Assembly: GCF_010119935.1 (NCBI RefSeq)
Contig: NZ_CP048209.1
Location: forward strand, 1,483,501-1,547,500
DNA length: 64,000 bases
Reading direction: 5' to 3'
From: Paenibacillus lycopersici
GTDB taxonomy: Bacteria > Bacillota > Bacilli > Paenibacillales > Paenibacillaceae
Shown: in pieces, positions 1-8,541 of the stretch
Layout: every line of letters begins with the position of its first letter
Numbering within the stretch: position 1 is the first letter of the stretch
The notes under the pieces: generated by a model
The model's input: only the letters and a program-made list of their open reading frames with translations
What the model was told of the DNA's origin: nothing
The model's database searches: none
Position numbers and translations under genes: made by a program

Positions 1-2934
1 CCAGGGCCGGCCGGGACTTGCGGAACCAGCTGCATTCGAACCGATCCTGCCAATGGTTGCTCCGTTGCAGAAGGAACCGGCACGATTGCGAGCGGCTTTG
101 CTTCGCATGCCGAAGGATACAATACGCAAGCGATCGGGGATTTTTCCCATGCCGAAGGCGATCCGACAAGAGCAATCGGTACGGCATCGCATGCGGAAGG
201 GTCGAACACGGAAGCGATCGGAAACGCATCCCATTCAGAAGGTAATGCCACCATCGCAAATGCGCATGCATCCCATGCAGAGGGATTGAGCGCGACTGCG
301 GGAACATCCATCGCCGTCGGTATCGCCTCCCACGCTGAAGGCAAGAACACCAGAACAGAGGCGGATAACGCGCATGCCGAAGGCTTGAATACGATCGCGA
401 GCGGGACTTCTTCCCATGTCGAAGGGGAGGGGAATAGCGCCAGCGGAAGGGCTTCTCACGCCGAAGGGGGCGCAGTGGATCAGGCCGGCCATTTGGCGCC
501 TTCTACGGCAAGCGGCTCAAGTTCCCATGCCGAGGGGATCGGCACCGCTGCCAAGGGATTCGCCGCCCATGCCGAAGGAGGCACATCGGATAGTACGGCT
601 TCACCCGGGCCGGCGGCCAATGGCGATTTTTCCCACGCAGAAGGAAACGGGACCATTGCCGATGGAATCGCTTCGCATTCCGAGGGAACGGGAACGAAGG
701 CCAGCGGAGAGAGCTCGCACGCCGAGGGCTCCAGGACGTTGGCTAACGGAAATATCGGCGCCCACGCAGAAGGGCTTCAAACTACGGCCAATGGCGGGGC
801 CTCTCATGCCGAAGGGGGCTTCACATCCGCGAACCAGGACGGCGCCCATGCCGAAGGAGGCTTTACGGTAGCCGATGCTTTTGTGGCCCATGCCGAAGGA
901 GATAGTACGACAGCCAACGGGGTAGCTTCGCATGCCGAGGGCTTCTTTACGGTAGCCAGCGGGAATGGCTCCCATGCGGAGGGGGTCAGTACGACGGCGA
1001 GCGGGGGCAGCTCCCACGCCGAAGGGTTTAATACGACAGCAAGCGGGATCAACACCCACTCGGAGGGTGACAGTACGACGGCCAGCGGAGACGGATCCCA
1101 TGCGGAAGGCGATGGAACGACGGCCAGCGGGCTGAACGCGCACGCCGAGGGAAGCGGCACACAGGCGCAAGGCGACCAATCCCATGCGGAAGGGAATGGA
1201 ACGACGGCCAGCGGGCTGAACGCGCACGCCGAGGGCAGCGGCACGCAGGCGCAAGGCGATCAATCGCATGCGGAAGGGAACGGAACGACGGCCAGCGGGC
1301 TGAACGCCCACGCCGAAGGGGAGAATACGACGGCCGGCGGGGAAGCGTCGCACGCCGAGGGCTATCTTACGTCAGCGAGCGGGAGCCTGTCCCACGCCGA
1401 AGGCTACCAGACGACGGCGGGCGCCTATACCTCCCATGCCGAAGGCAATGGAACAACGGCCAGCGCGAACAGCGCCCATGCCGAGGGAAGCGGCGCGCAG
1501 GCGCAAGGGGAACAGTCGCACGCGGAAGGCTTGAACACCGTCGCGATCGGCAATGCTTCGCACGCCGAAGGGAGCGGAACGACGGCGGGCGGGCTTCACG
1601 CGCACGCCGAGGGAAGCGGCACGCAGGCGCAAGGCGGCCAATCGCATGCCGAAGGGAATGGAACGATCGCCAGCGGGCTTAACGCGCACGCCGAAGGGGA
1701 GAATACGACAGCCGGCGGGGAGGCGTCGCACGCCGAGGGCTACCTTACGTCAGCGAGCGGGAGCCTGTCCCACGCCGAAGGCTACCAGACGACGGCCGGC
1801 GCTTACACCTCCCATGCCGAAGGCAACGGCACGACGGCCAGCGCGAACAGCGCGCATGCCGAAGGCAGCGGTGCGCAGGCGCAAGGGGAGCAGTCGCACG
1901 CGGAAGGCTTGAATACCGTCGCGATCGGCAATGCTTCGCACGCCGAAGGGAGCGGAACGACGGCGGGCGGGCTTCACGCGCACGCCGAGGGAAGCGGCAC
2001 GCAGGCGCAAGGCGGCCAATCGCATGCGGAAGGGAATGGAACGACGGCCAGCGGGCTTAACGCGCACGCCGAAGGGGAGAATACGACGGCCGGCGGGGAA
2101 GCCTCGCACGCCGAGGGCTATCTAACGTCAGCGAGCGGGAGCTTGTCCCACACCGAAGGCTACCAGACGACGGCCAGCGGTTACGCCTCCCATGCCGAAG
2201 GGGTAGATACGAACACAAACAACCACGATGGAGCGCACATCATGGGGAAACATGGCAATGCCGATTCGGATTATTCCTGGCATCTGGCCAATGGAACTTC
2301 TCCGGCTGCGCTGGGCCTAGCGGCGAGAATCGACGGGACGCTGGCCAGGGGGATTGCTACTAATGGATGGGTAACGGGGGCCGCGGATTACGCGGAGATG
2401 TTCGAAACCGCGGATGGCAGTCCGATCGATGTCGGCTATTTCGTCACATGGGATGGGGAGAGCGACCGCATTCGGAAGGCGAATCGGAGCGATTTATTTA
2501 TTCTGGGGATCACCAGCGCGACGCCGGGCGTTCTGGGAGATGCCGCCGAATTGGAATGGAAGGATAAATGGCTGAAAGACGAATGGGGGCGCTGGTTGTT
2601 CCAGGAAGTGATGGTGCCGGCCGTAACGGATACCATGGGGGATATCGTTGTACCCGAACGTACAGAATTGCAGAAGATTGTGAACCCAGAGTATAATGCA
2701 GCCGAAGCGTACGTACCGCGCATCAAAAGGCCGGAATGGGCCGCAGTTGGACTGCTTGGCAAGATCCTCGTTCGTGACGACGGAACCTGTAAACAAGGGG
2801 GATACTGTCAATCGAACGACGATGGAATTGCGACCGCTTCCGATGAAGGATATCGCGTCTTAAAACGAACGGGGACCAATCAAATCCTTGTTTTATTGGC
2901 GCCCATCCCTCCAAACGCCTCCCGGCGGGGATGA
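1..2934 (+). CDS. SHAEG-repeat surface/appendage protein with C-terminal peptidase G2 (IMC autoproteolytic) domain, 5' truncated
   Basis: The frame is open from the first base of the window, so the true start lies upstream; a TTG at 286 is only an internal codon. The first residues (PGPAG) could be the end of a collagen-like stretch. About fifty 14-residue repeats of the type SHAEG-x-x-T-x-A-x-G-x-x follow to about base 2205, the pattern of YadA-like left-handed beta-roll heads. The last 240 residues (DYAEMFE, then a beta-rich end) resemble the peptidase G2 autoproteolytic domain of phage tail-spike and Bacillus surface proteins. A trimeric fibre that cleaves itself is the likely product, but the native role (spore surface, cell surface or prophage) cannot be told. 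A terminator follows the stop. Confidence 0.8.
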   Translation, partial: PGPAGTCGTSCIRTDPANGCSVAEGTGTIASGFASHAEGYNTQAIGDFSHAEGDPTRAIGTASHAEGSNTEAIGNASHSEGNATIANAHASHAEGLSATAGTSIAVGIASHAEGKNTRTEADNAHAEGLNTIASGTSSHVEGEGNSASGRASHAEGGAVDQAGHLAPSTASGSSSHAEGIGTAAKGFAAHAEGGTSDSTASPGPAANGDFSHAEGNGTIADGIASHSEGTGTKASGESSHAEGSRTLANGNIGAHAEGLQTTANGGASHAEGGFTSANQDGAHAEGGFTVADAFVAHAEGDSTTANGVASHAEGFFTVASGNGSHAEGVSTTASGGSSHAEGFNTTASGINTHSEGDSTTASGDGSHAEGDGTTASGLNAHAEGSGTQAQGDQSHAEGNGTTASGLNAHAEGSGTQAQGDQSHAEGNGTTASGLNAHAEGENTTAGGEASHAEGYLTSASGSLSHAEGYQTTAGAYTSHAEGNGTTASANSAHAEGSGAQAQGEQSHAEGLNTVAIGNASHAEGSGTTAGGLHAHAEGSGTQAQGGQSHAEGNGTIASGLNAHAEGENTTAGGEASHAEGYLTSASGSLSHAEGYQTTAGAYTSHAEGNGTTASANSAHAEGSGAQAQGEQSHAEGLNTVAIGNASHAEGSGTTAGGLHAHAEGSGTQAQGGQSHAEGNGTTASGLNAHAEGENTTAGGEASHAEGYLTSASGSLSHTEGYQTTASGYASHAEGVDTNTNNHDGAHIMGKHGNADSDYSWHLANGTSPAALGLAARIDGTLARGIATNGWVTGAADYAEMFETADGSPIDVGYFVTWDGESDRIRKANRSDLFILGITSATPGVLGDAAELEWKDKWLKDEWGRWLFQEVMVPAVTDTMGDIVVPERTELQKIVNPEYNAAEAYVPRIKRPEWAAVGLLGKILVRDDGTCKQGGYCQSNDDGIATASDEGYRVLKRTGTNQILVLLAPIPPNASRRG
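67..2206 (+). repeat. About fifty 42-bp coding repeats (SHAEG motif)
   Basis: Each 42-bp unit encodes 14 residues with invariant HAEG or a close variant (SHSEG, HTEG). The phase is constant, so copy number can change without breaking the frame. Units differ at silent and at loop positions, and some neighbouring blocks are nearly identical at DNA level. Confidence 0.85.
1321..2205 (+). repeat. 378-bp segmental tandem duplication inside the SHAEG gene
   Basis: The segment 1321-1698 (nine 14-residue units) is repeated almost base for base at 1699-2076, and a third, partial copy starts at 2077. The period is 378 bp, exactly 9 x 42, so the frame is kept. The high DNA identity points to recent unequal recombination. 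Confidence 0.85.
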
Positions 2935-2976
2935 GAATGTCTTGAGCTTTCGCCGTAACCGGCCTTTGAGCCAATG

Positions 2977-3019
2977 ACTCCTGCAGTGGTTTTCTACACG
3001 GGCAGGAGTTTATTTTTTT
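2977..3019 (+). terminator. Rho-independent terminator after the SHAEG gene
   Basis: An 8-bp stem (2977-2984 with 3002-3009) around a 17-nt loop is followed by a T-rich run. Confidence 0.75.
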
Positions 3020-3288
3020 GCCCCCCGAAATTGACGGGCGCCCCTCCTTCCCGTGTTTGCTTGATCGTGCCGGCTGTTGCTGAACCGGTAGCTTGCAAGG
3101 CAGGGTGCGGCACGAAAATAAATTGAATATATCAATGATACATAATAGATTAGTTTAGTATTAATATGTACCAATGAGATGACTGGAACGCGATGGTCAT
3201 CCGATCCCCGGACGTCAGCGACTCGGATTCCGTGCCTGCTGACAGCAACTTGCATGAAGCCGACATTGACCAAGCAGGGGAACCGTCA

Positions 3289-3535
3289 ATGTACTTGAAG
3301 AGAAATTCGATTTATTTCAAATGGGTTGTCGCCTTTCTAATCGTCCTTGCTCCGATGTATGTGGTCAGTCTGAGGATTAACGCGCTCGGTGCGCGCAATG
3401 TCAAGGAAGAAATCATGCAGTCGATACAGACAAACGGAAGAGGTCAGTCGTCTCCAGAGCAAGCTGATCGTGCTGCAAAATGTAAGCGATTATTCCTCCG
3501 ATGCGTTGGCGTTCATTCCCTCGTTAAACCGGTAA
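3289..3535 (+). pseudogene. Remnant of a YesM-type sensor histidine kinase N-terminus
   Basis: ATG 3289, preceded by AGGGGAA, opens a frame reading MYLKRNSIYFKWVVAFLIVL, a short cytoplasmic start plus a first membrane helix as in YesM-family sensor kinases. Near 3435 the kinase-like reading moves to another frame (TEEVSRLQSKLIVLQNVSDY and on) and stops at 3533. The linker expected between the two parts is missing, so an internal deletion and a frameshift have broken the gene. No kinase domain is left; an IS110 fragment on the other strand abuts it. The product would not function. The family assignment rests on remembered sequence pattern. Confidence 0.6.
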
Positions 3536-3575
3536 CTTTCCGGAAATACGTATCGGGATATGGATGCGGACGAAT

Positions 3576-3668
3576 GGGTTTGCGATCTAACTCCCCGTAC
3601 AAAACACAAGCAACTACTGTCTCTTGATGAACATCCAGCCCGGCACATCGTTCCGATATCGCCTCCAT
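3576..3668 (-). pseudogene. IS110-family transposase N-terminal fragment
   Basis: Read on the minus strand from ATG 3668, the frame gives MEAISERCAGLDVHQETVVA and then CVLYGELDRKP, the usual start of IS110/IS116/IS902 transposases (the LDVH Asp belongs to the DEDD-type active site). The similarity ends after about 31 codons and the frame stops at 3513. No ends or second half are visible, so this is a relic of an insertion or deletion, not a mobile element. Confidence 0.6.
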
Positions 3669-3691
3669 CTCGCCGACATACGCCTACTAAT

Positions 3692-3760
3692 TAATGAATG
3701 CAGGTCATGTTTCTTCAGTCCTACTAAAAAAGAAACGGCCTGTGACCTGCAACTTCATTA
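3692..3760. repeat. Long imperfect hairpin beside the IS110 fragment
   Basis: Three nested pairs of arms match: TAATGAA with TTCATTA, TGCAGGTCA with TGACCTGCA, and GTTTCTT with AAGAAAC, separated by small bulges. It may be a REP/MITE-like element or a leftover end structure. It lies 220 bp upstream of the nucleoside hydrolase gene. Confidence 0.6.
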
Positions 3761-3982
3761 AGAAGTGTGCAGATGCAAGGCCTGCCCCAAGACAGCGACA
3801 GCCTGGTCATCGCGCAACATCGTATATTTTTACTCGAAATCGTACTTTTGTTTATATGAACGGGCTCCGATTCACTCTAGAATAGAGCGTGTAAGCCTTT
3901 TCAAACGAATGGCGTGTCTCAAGCGCAATGCATGTACAACGAATGTACGCGAATGCCAATAACCCGGCTAGGGAGGCTGAGG

Positions 3983-4879
3983 ATGGAGAGAACGAAGATC
4001 ATCATCGATACGGATATCGGCGACGATATCGACGACGCGCTGGCGATCGCCTTCGCGCTGGAATCGCCCGAGCTGGAGGTGCTCGGCATAACGACGGTGT
4101 TCAAAAATGTGAAAGCGAGGGCGAAGCTTGCGGTTCGGCTGCTTGAGCAGGCCGGTCGTGCCGATATTCCCGTCTGCGCCGGCATCGGAAATCCGATCCT
4201 GGGCAAGGCGGACGTGAACGAGATCCCGAACCAATACATCGAGGAAGAGGACGGGGAAGCGGCGGGGTTCGGCACGAATGGCATCGATTTCATCATCGAT
4301 ACGGTCATGGCGTCGGACGGCGATATTACCCTGGTGCCGATCGGCCCGCTGACGAATATCGCGATCGCCATTCTCAAAGAGCCTGCGCTCCGGAGCAAGG
4401 TGAAGGAAATCGTCATGATGGGCGGCTGCTTCTACAGCCATCTCAGCGAATGGAATATCCGCTGCGACCCGGAAGCCGCGAGAGTCGTGTTCGAATCCGG
4501 CATCCCGATCAGGGCGGTCGGCCTGGACGTCACGGTGCAATGCGTGCTGAGGAAGGAAGACACGGACCGGCTGATGGCCCGCCCGAAACGATCGGCGGCG
4601 TATCTCCCGGATCTGCTCGCCAGGTGGCGGAAGGTGACGAATCACGAGCCGATGCTGCACGATCCGCTCGCCGTCTGCGCCGTATTCGACGATCGCCTGT
4701 TGGACTTCCAGCAGGACGAGATCGTCGTGGAGACGCAGGGCGAGTTTACGCGCGGGCAGACGTACAACCGAAGCGCGCTGTATTGGCGGGGCAATGCCGG
4801 CCAATCCGTCATCCGGGCCGCCAAGAGCGTCGATTCCGAAGCGTTCCTCAAGCTGTACATGGACAGGGTGTGCCACTGA
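3983..4879 (+). CDS. Nucleoside hydrolase (IunH/Rih family)
   Basis: The 298-residue product cleaves the N-glycosidic bond of nucleosides, giving base and ribose. The calcium-binding signature DTDIGDDIDDA is at residues 9-19, EWNIRCDPEAA is in the middle, and HDPLAV lies in the last third, as in inosine-uridine preferring hydrolases. A longer upstream frame exists, but ATG 3983 is preceded by GGGAGG at good spacing and begins exactly where the family begins. It is the first gene of a run with two sugar-type permeases and a binding lipoprotein, so the imported compound may be a nucleoside or a glycoside with a similar bond. Exact substrate is unknown. Confidence 0.9.
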   Translation: MERTKIIIDTDIGDDIDDALAIAFALESPELEVLGITTVFKNVKARAKLAVRLLEQAGRADIPVCAGIGNPILGKADVNEIPNQYIEEEDGEAAGFGTNGIDFIIDTVMASDGDITLVPIGPLTNIAIAILKEPALRSKVKEIVMMGGCFYSHLSEWNIRCDPEAARVVFESGIPIRAVGLDVTVQCVLRKEDTDRLMARPKRSAAYLPDLLARWRKVTNHEPMLHDPLAVCAVFDDRLLDFQQDEIVVETQGEFTRGQTYNRSALYWRGNAGQSVIRAAKSVDSEAFLKLYMDRVCH

Positions 4880-4937
4880 AGCAATGGCGCAACGGCGCAA
4901 TGCCGCAACGACTCGCGGACGAAGGAAGGGATAGCGG

Positions 4938-5858
4938 TTGAACAAGCACGGCATTCTCTATGAACTCCGTAAGAATCGGACTTTATTCCTCATGGCGCTG
5001 CCTGCCGTCCTATTAGTCTTCTTGATCTCCTACATCCCGATGGCGGGGATTATACTGGCGTTCAAGGACTACAGGTTCGATCTTGGCGTGTTCGGCAGCC
5101 ATTGGAACGGGTTCGAGAACTTCAAATACTTCTTCAATTCAGGGACCGGGCTGCGGGTAACGCGCAACACGATCCTGTATAACCTGCTCAACCTGGTCAC
5201 CTCGCAGCTTTTTGCCGTCATGATCGCGATCTTCATTAACGAGATGAGAGGGAGATATTTCAAGAAGGTATCGCAATCGATCATCTTCCTTCCGTTCTTC
5301 ATTTCGTGGACGATCGTCGGCGTCTTCGTCTACAACATCTTCAATTACGAGACCGGGACGTTGAACTCGGTGCTGAAAGCATTGCACATGGACCCCGTCA
5401 ACCTGTACAGCACCCCGACGGTATGGATCTTCATCATTTGTTTCTTCAACTCCTGGAAGTGGGTCGGCTACACGTCGGTCATCTATATCGCTTCGATCCT
5501 CAGCATCGACGCGGAATGCTTCGAAGCGGCCGAAATCGACGGAGCGAACGTGTTTCAGAAAGTATTCTATATTACGATTCCGTCGATCAGCCCGACGATA
5601 TTCATTATGTTCCTGCTGAACATCGGCCGGATCCTCCGCGGCGACTTCCAGATGTTCTATCAGATTATCGGCAATAACGGCCAGCTGTTCGACAAGACCG
5701 ACGTTATCGATACGTTCGTCTTCCGATCGCTTCTGACGAGCGGCGATATCGCGATGCCGGCGGCGGCGACCTTCTATCAATCCGTACTTTGCTTCGTCAT
5801 CATCATGGTGGTGAACGGCGTCATTCGAAAGACCAGGCCGGACAACGCATTGTTCTAG
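4938..5858 (+). CDS. Sugar ABC transporter permease, LplB family
   Basis: A 306-residue inner-membrane protein with about six hydrophobic helices, starting with the typical charged tail and long first helix. The ATPase-contact (EAA) loop is EAAEIDGANVFQKVFYITIP in the last third. TTG 4938 is the start: GAAGGAAGGG precedes it at normal spacing and no ATG fits. It forms a heteromeric channel with the next permease. No ATPase gene is in this run, so it presumably uses a shared MsmX-like ATPase; that is inference from the family. Confidence 0.88.
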   Translation: MNKHGILYELRKNRTLFLMALPAVLLVFLISYIPMAGIILAFKDYRFDLGVFGSHWNGFENFKYFFNSGTGLRVTRNTILYNLLNLVTSQLFAVMIAIFINEMRGRYFKKVSQSIIFLPFFISWTIVGVFVYNIFNYETGTLNSVLKALHMDPVNLYSTPTVWIFIICFFNSWKWVGYTSVIYIASILSIDAECFEAAEIDGANVFQKVFYITIPSISPTIFIMFLLNIGRILRGDFQMFYQIIGNNGQLFDKTDVIDTFVFRSLLTSGDIAMPAAATFYQSVLCFVIIMVVNGVIRKTRPDNALF

Positions 5859-5895
5859 GCCGGCTCGATGACGTGTTCGTCAGGAGAGGAGACTT

Positions 5896-6816
5896 ATGGA
5901 GAACAATCTTGCTATCGATCGGAAGGGAAGGGTTCCGAAGACGGAAGGCGCGAATCTATTATTCAACGTAATCAGCTATACGGTCGTGATCGTGACGGCG
6001 ATCCTATGCCTGCTGCCGTTCGAAATTCTCATATCCGGATCGTTCACGGACGAGCAGGCGATCGCGCTGCACGGTTACGGCCTTATACCAAGCCGATTCT
6101 CGCTGGAAGCCTATCGGGTGTTGTTCAAGTTCCCGGACTCGATCATAAGGGCATACGGCGTATCCATCTCCATTACGGTGATCGGGACGGCCGTCGGGCT
6201 GTTCGTGACTTCGATGACGGCCTACGTGATGAACCGCAAGGATTTCAAGTACAGGAACAAGCTTGCGTTCTTCTTCTACTTCACGACATTGTTCAATGGC
6301 GGCATTCTGTCGACCTATATTTTCTTCGTCAAATACCTGCAATTGAAGAACGATCTGCTCGCCTTGATTCTTCCGCTCCTTATCAACGTGTTCTACCTCA
6401 TCGTGATGCGCACCTTCATCAGTTCGATCCCCGATTCGATCAGCGAATCGGCCAAAATCGACGGAGCGGGCGACTTCACCATCTTCATGAAGCTCATTCT
6501 GCCGCTTACGAAGCCGGGGCTTGCGACGATCGGCTTGTTCTATGCCCTGGATTACTGGAATGACTGGTACAACGCCATGCTCTATATTACGGACGTGAAC
6601 AAGTACCCGCTGCAATATTTGCTGTTCTCGACGCTGCAGTCCGCCGAGGCCATATCCCGGATCTCCAAGATGGCAAGCGTAGCCCAAATTTCCGTGCCTA
6701 CGTTGTCGCTGAAGCTGGCCATGGCGGTTATCGCGACAGGACCGATCATTCTGGTCTACCCGTCCGTGCAGAGATATTTCGTCAAGGGCCTTACGGTCGG
6801 CGCGATCAAAGGATAA
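5896..6816 (+). CDS. Sugar ABC transporter permease, YtcP/AraQ family
   Basis: This 306-residue membrane protein is the MalG-type partner of the preceding LplB-like permease. The EAA loop is ESAKIDGAGDFTIFMKLILP. ATG 5896 follows AGGAGAGGAG, 37 bp after the stop of the upstream gene, which implies co-transcription. The C-terminus (RYFVKGLTVGAIKG) is the usual end of this family. Confidence 0.9.
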   Translation: MENNLAIDRKGRVPKTEGANLLFNVISYTVVIVTAILCLLPFEILISGSFTDEQAIALHGYGLIPSRFSLEAYRVLFKFPDSIIRAYGVSISITVIGTAVGLFVTSMTAYVMNRKDFKYRNKLAFFFYFTTLFNGGILSTYIFFVKYLQLKNDLLALILPLLINVFYLIVMRTFISSIPDSISESAKIDGAGDFTIFMKLILPLTKPGLATIGLFYALDYWNDWYNAMLYITDVNKYPLQYLLFSTLQSAEAISRISKMASVAQISVPTLSLKLAMAVIATGPIILVYPSVQRYFVKGLTVGAIKG

Positions 6817-6867
6817 TGCCGGGTCATCCGGTTTATCGCATAAACGACTATTTCAAGGGGGATGCGT

Positions 6868-8484
6868 ATGAGACGATCAAACGTATTAACGCTGCTTCTG
6901 GCGGTCACGCTCACGATGGCGATTGCGCTAACAGGCTGCGGCAATAACTCCGGAAATTCAAGCGCCGATTCGAGCGGCGGCAACTCCGGCGCGAGCGGCA
7001 GCTCGAATGCCGGCGGCAATGCGGGCACCGGCGGCAACGCGGGCGGAACGGGGGATAATGCCGCTGCCGGCACCGACAATGGCGCGGCGAAGTCGGATAT
7101 CGACCTCTCCAAGCATGTGAACCTGACCATGTATCTGATCGGCTCGCCTGCCAGGGACTACGATATGGTGCTTGCCGAATTGAACAAGAAGCTGGAGAAG
7201 GACTTGAACGCGACCTTGAAAGTCAATTGGGTCGGCTGGGCCGATTACGGCACGCAGTATCCGCTGCTGCTCGCTTCCGGCGAACCGATCGATCTGGTGT
7301 ACGCTTCGACGTGGACGAACTTCTACCAGAATGCGCGGAAAGGCGCATTCCTGGATATTAAAGACCTGGCCAAGAAATACGCGCCGAAGAGCCTTGCCCA
7401 GATCACGCCGGATTTCTACAAGCAGACGGAAGTGGACGGCCACCTCTACGCGATGCCCGCAGAGTTCTATCAGTACGGCGATATGGGGTATATCGTCCGC
7501 GGCGACTTGATGAAGAAGTACGGACTGACCTCGATCGACGGCATTGACGATTACGGGAAATTCATGGACGCGGTCGTGAAGAACGATCCGCAGCTCGATC
7601 CGAGCGGCGATATCAGCTCCTCCGGCGGTCTTGAGACGTATTATGCGAATGCTCAAGGCTATTACGGTATCCTGTCGAGCCAGTTTTCCCCGTTCTATAT
7701 CAACATGGACGATGCCAATCCGAAGATCTTTAACCTGTATGAAACGGACGGCATCCTGGATTACTTCAAGAAAATGAAAGAGTGGGGGGACAAGGGCTAC
7801 TGGTCCAAATCCATTCTCTCCAACAAAGACGATAAAATGTTAACGGAAGGGAAGGCCGCGTCCAAGCTGCACAATCAAGATTCCTGGAGCGGCGTATACA
7901 TGGAGCACCCGGATTGGGACGTCCAATTCTATCTGAACAGCAAGTACACTTATAAAACGCAAGCGATGCAGGACGGCATGGCGGTACCGGCTTCGTCCAA
8001 GAATCCGGAACGCGCGCTGATGCTCCTCGAGTTGCTTCGCACGGACCGAAGCTACAACAATCTCCTGACGTACGGCATCGAGGGCAAGCATTATGAAATT
8101 ACGGCCGACAATAAGCTGAAGCCGCTTGATTTGGACGGATTCGCGCCGGACGGCTATTGCTCCTGGGGCTTCAAGGCGCCCGAGCTCCGCTATGATGTTG
8201 TCGGTACTCCGCCAAACAACGCGGAAGTGCGTCAGAAGCTGGCGGATCGGGCGAGAGAGAACCCGTATGCGCTCTTCACGCCCGACTTCGAGCCCGTTAA
8301 GAACGAGATGGCCGCCGTCACCAATATCGTGCAGCAATATTCGTTCCCGCTCAACTACGGCTACGTGAAGAATCCGGAAGAGGGGCTGAAGACGCTCGTG
8401 TCCAAAGTTAAATCCGCAGGCTCGGAGAAGATCATGGCCGAGATGCAGAAGCAGCTGGACGCGTTCCTTGCAGCCAATCAGTAG
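6868..8484 (+). CDS. Extracellular solute-binding lipoprotein (LplA/YtcQ type)
   Basis: The 538-residue product has a lipoprotein signal peptide with lipobox LTGC and lipidated Cys24, followed by a Ser/Gly/Asn-rich flexible linker to about residue 75, then a family 1 solute-binding fold. It would capture the substrate outside the membrane for the two permeases upstream. ATG 6868 was chosen over ATG 6862 because AAGGGGG is then 8 bases away instead of 2. The gene ends just before a bidirectional terminator and is followed convergently by the YesM/YesN pair, which probably controls this operon. Confidence 0.9.
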   Translation: MRRSNVLTLLLAVTLTMAIALTGCGNNSGNSSADSSGGNSGASGSSNAGGNAGTGGNAGGTGDNAAAGTDNGAAKSDIDLSKHVNLTMYLIGSPARDYDMVLAELNKKLEKDLNATLKVNWVGWADYGTQYPLLLASGEPIDLVYASTWTNFYQNARKGAFLDIKDLAKKYAPKSLAQITPDFYKQTEVDGHLYAMPAEFYQYGDMGYIVRGDLMKKYGLTSIDGIDDYGKFMDAVVKNDPQLDPSGDISSSGGLETYYANAQGYYGILSSQFSPFYINMDDANPKIFNLYETDGILDYFKKMKEWGDKGYWSKSILSNKDDKMLTEGKAASKLHNQDSWSGVYMEHPDWDVQFYLNSKYTYKTQAMQDGMAVPASSKNPERALMLLELLRTDRSYNNLLTYGIEGKHYEITADNKLKPLDLDGFAPDGYCSWGFKAPELRYDVVGTPPNNAEVRQKLADRARENPYALFTPDFEPVKNEMAAVTNIVQQYSFPLNYGYVKNPEEGLKTLVSKVKSAGSEKIMAEMQKQLDAFLAANQ

Positions 8485-8501
8485 CGTTATTCGAACGGAC
8501 A

Positions 8502-8538
8502 AAAGGTTCAGGACGGATGATATCCCTCCTGAACCTTT
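8502..8538. terminator. Bidirectional terminator between converging operons
   Basis: A perfect 12-bp stem (8502-8513 with 8527-8538) with a 13-nt loop; the arms AAAGGTTCAGGA and TCCTGAACCTTT give A/T tracts on both sides, serving the binding-protein gene and the kinase gene. Confidence 0.8.
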
Positions 8539-8541
8539 CGT

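Noticed and set aside
286..291. TTG 286 as the start of the SHAEG gene
   Set aside because: The same repeat pattern continues upstream in the same frame to base 67 and the frame is open to base 1, so this is an internal codon.
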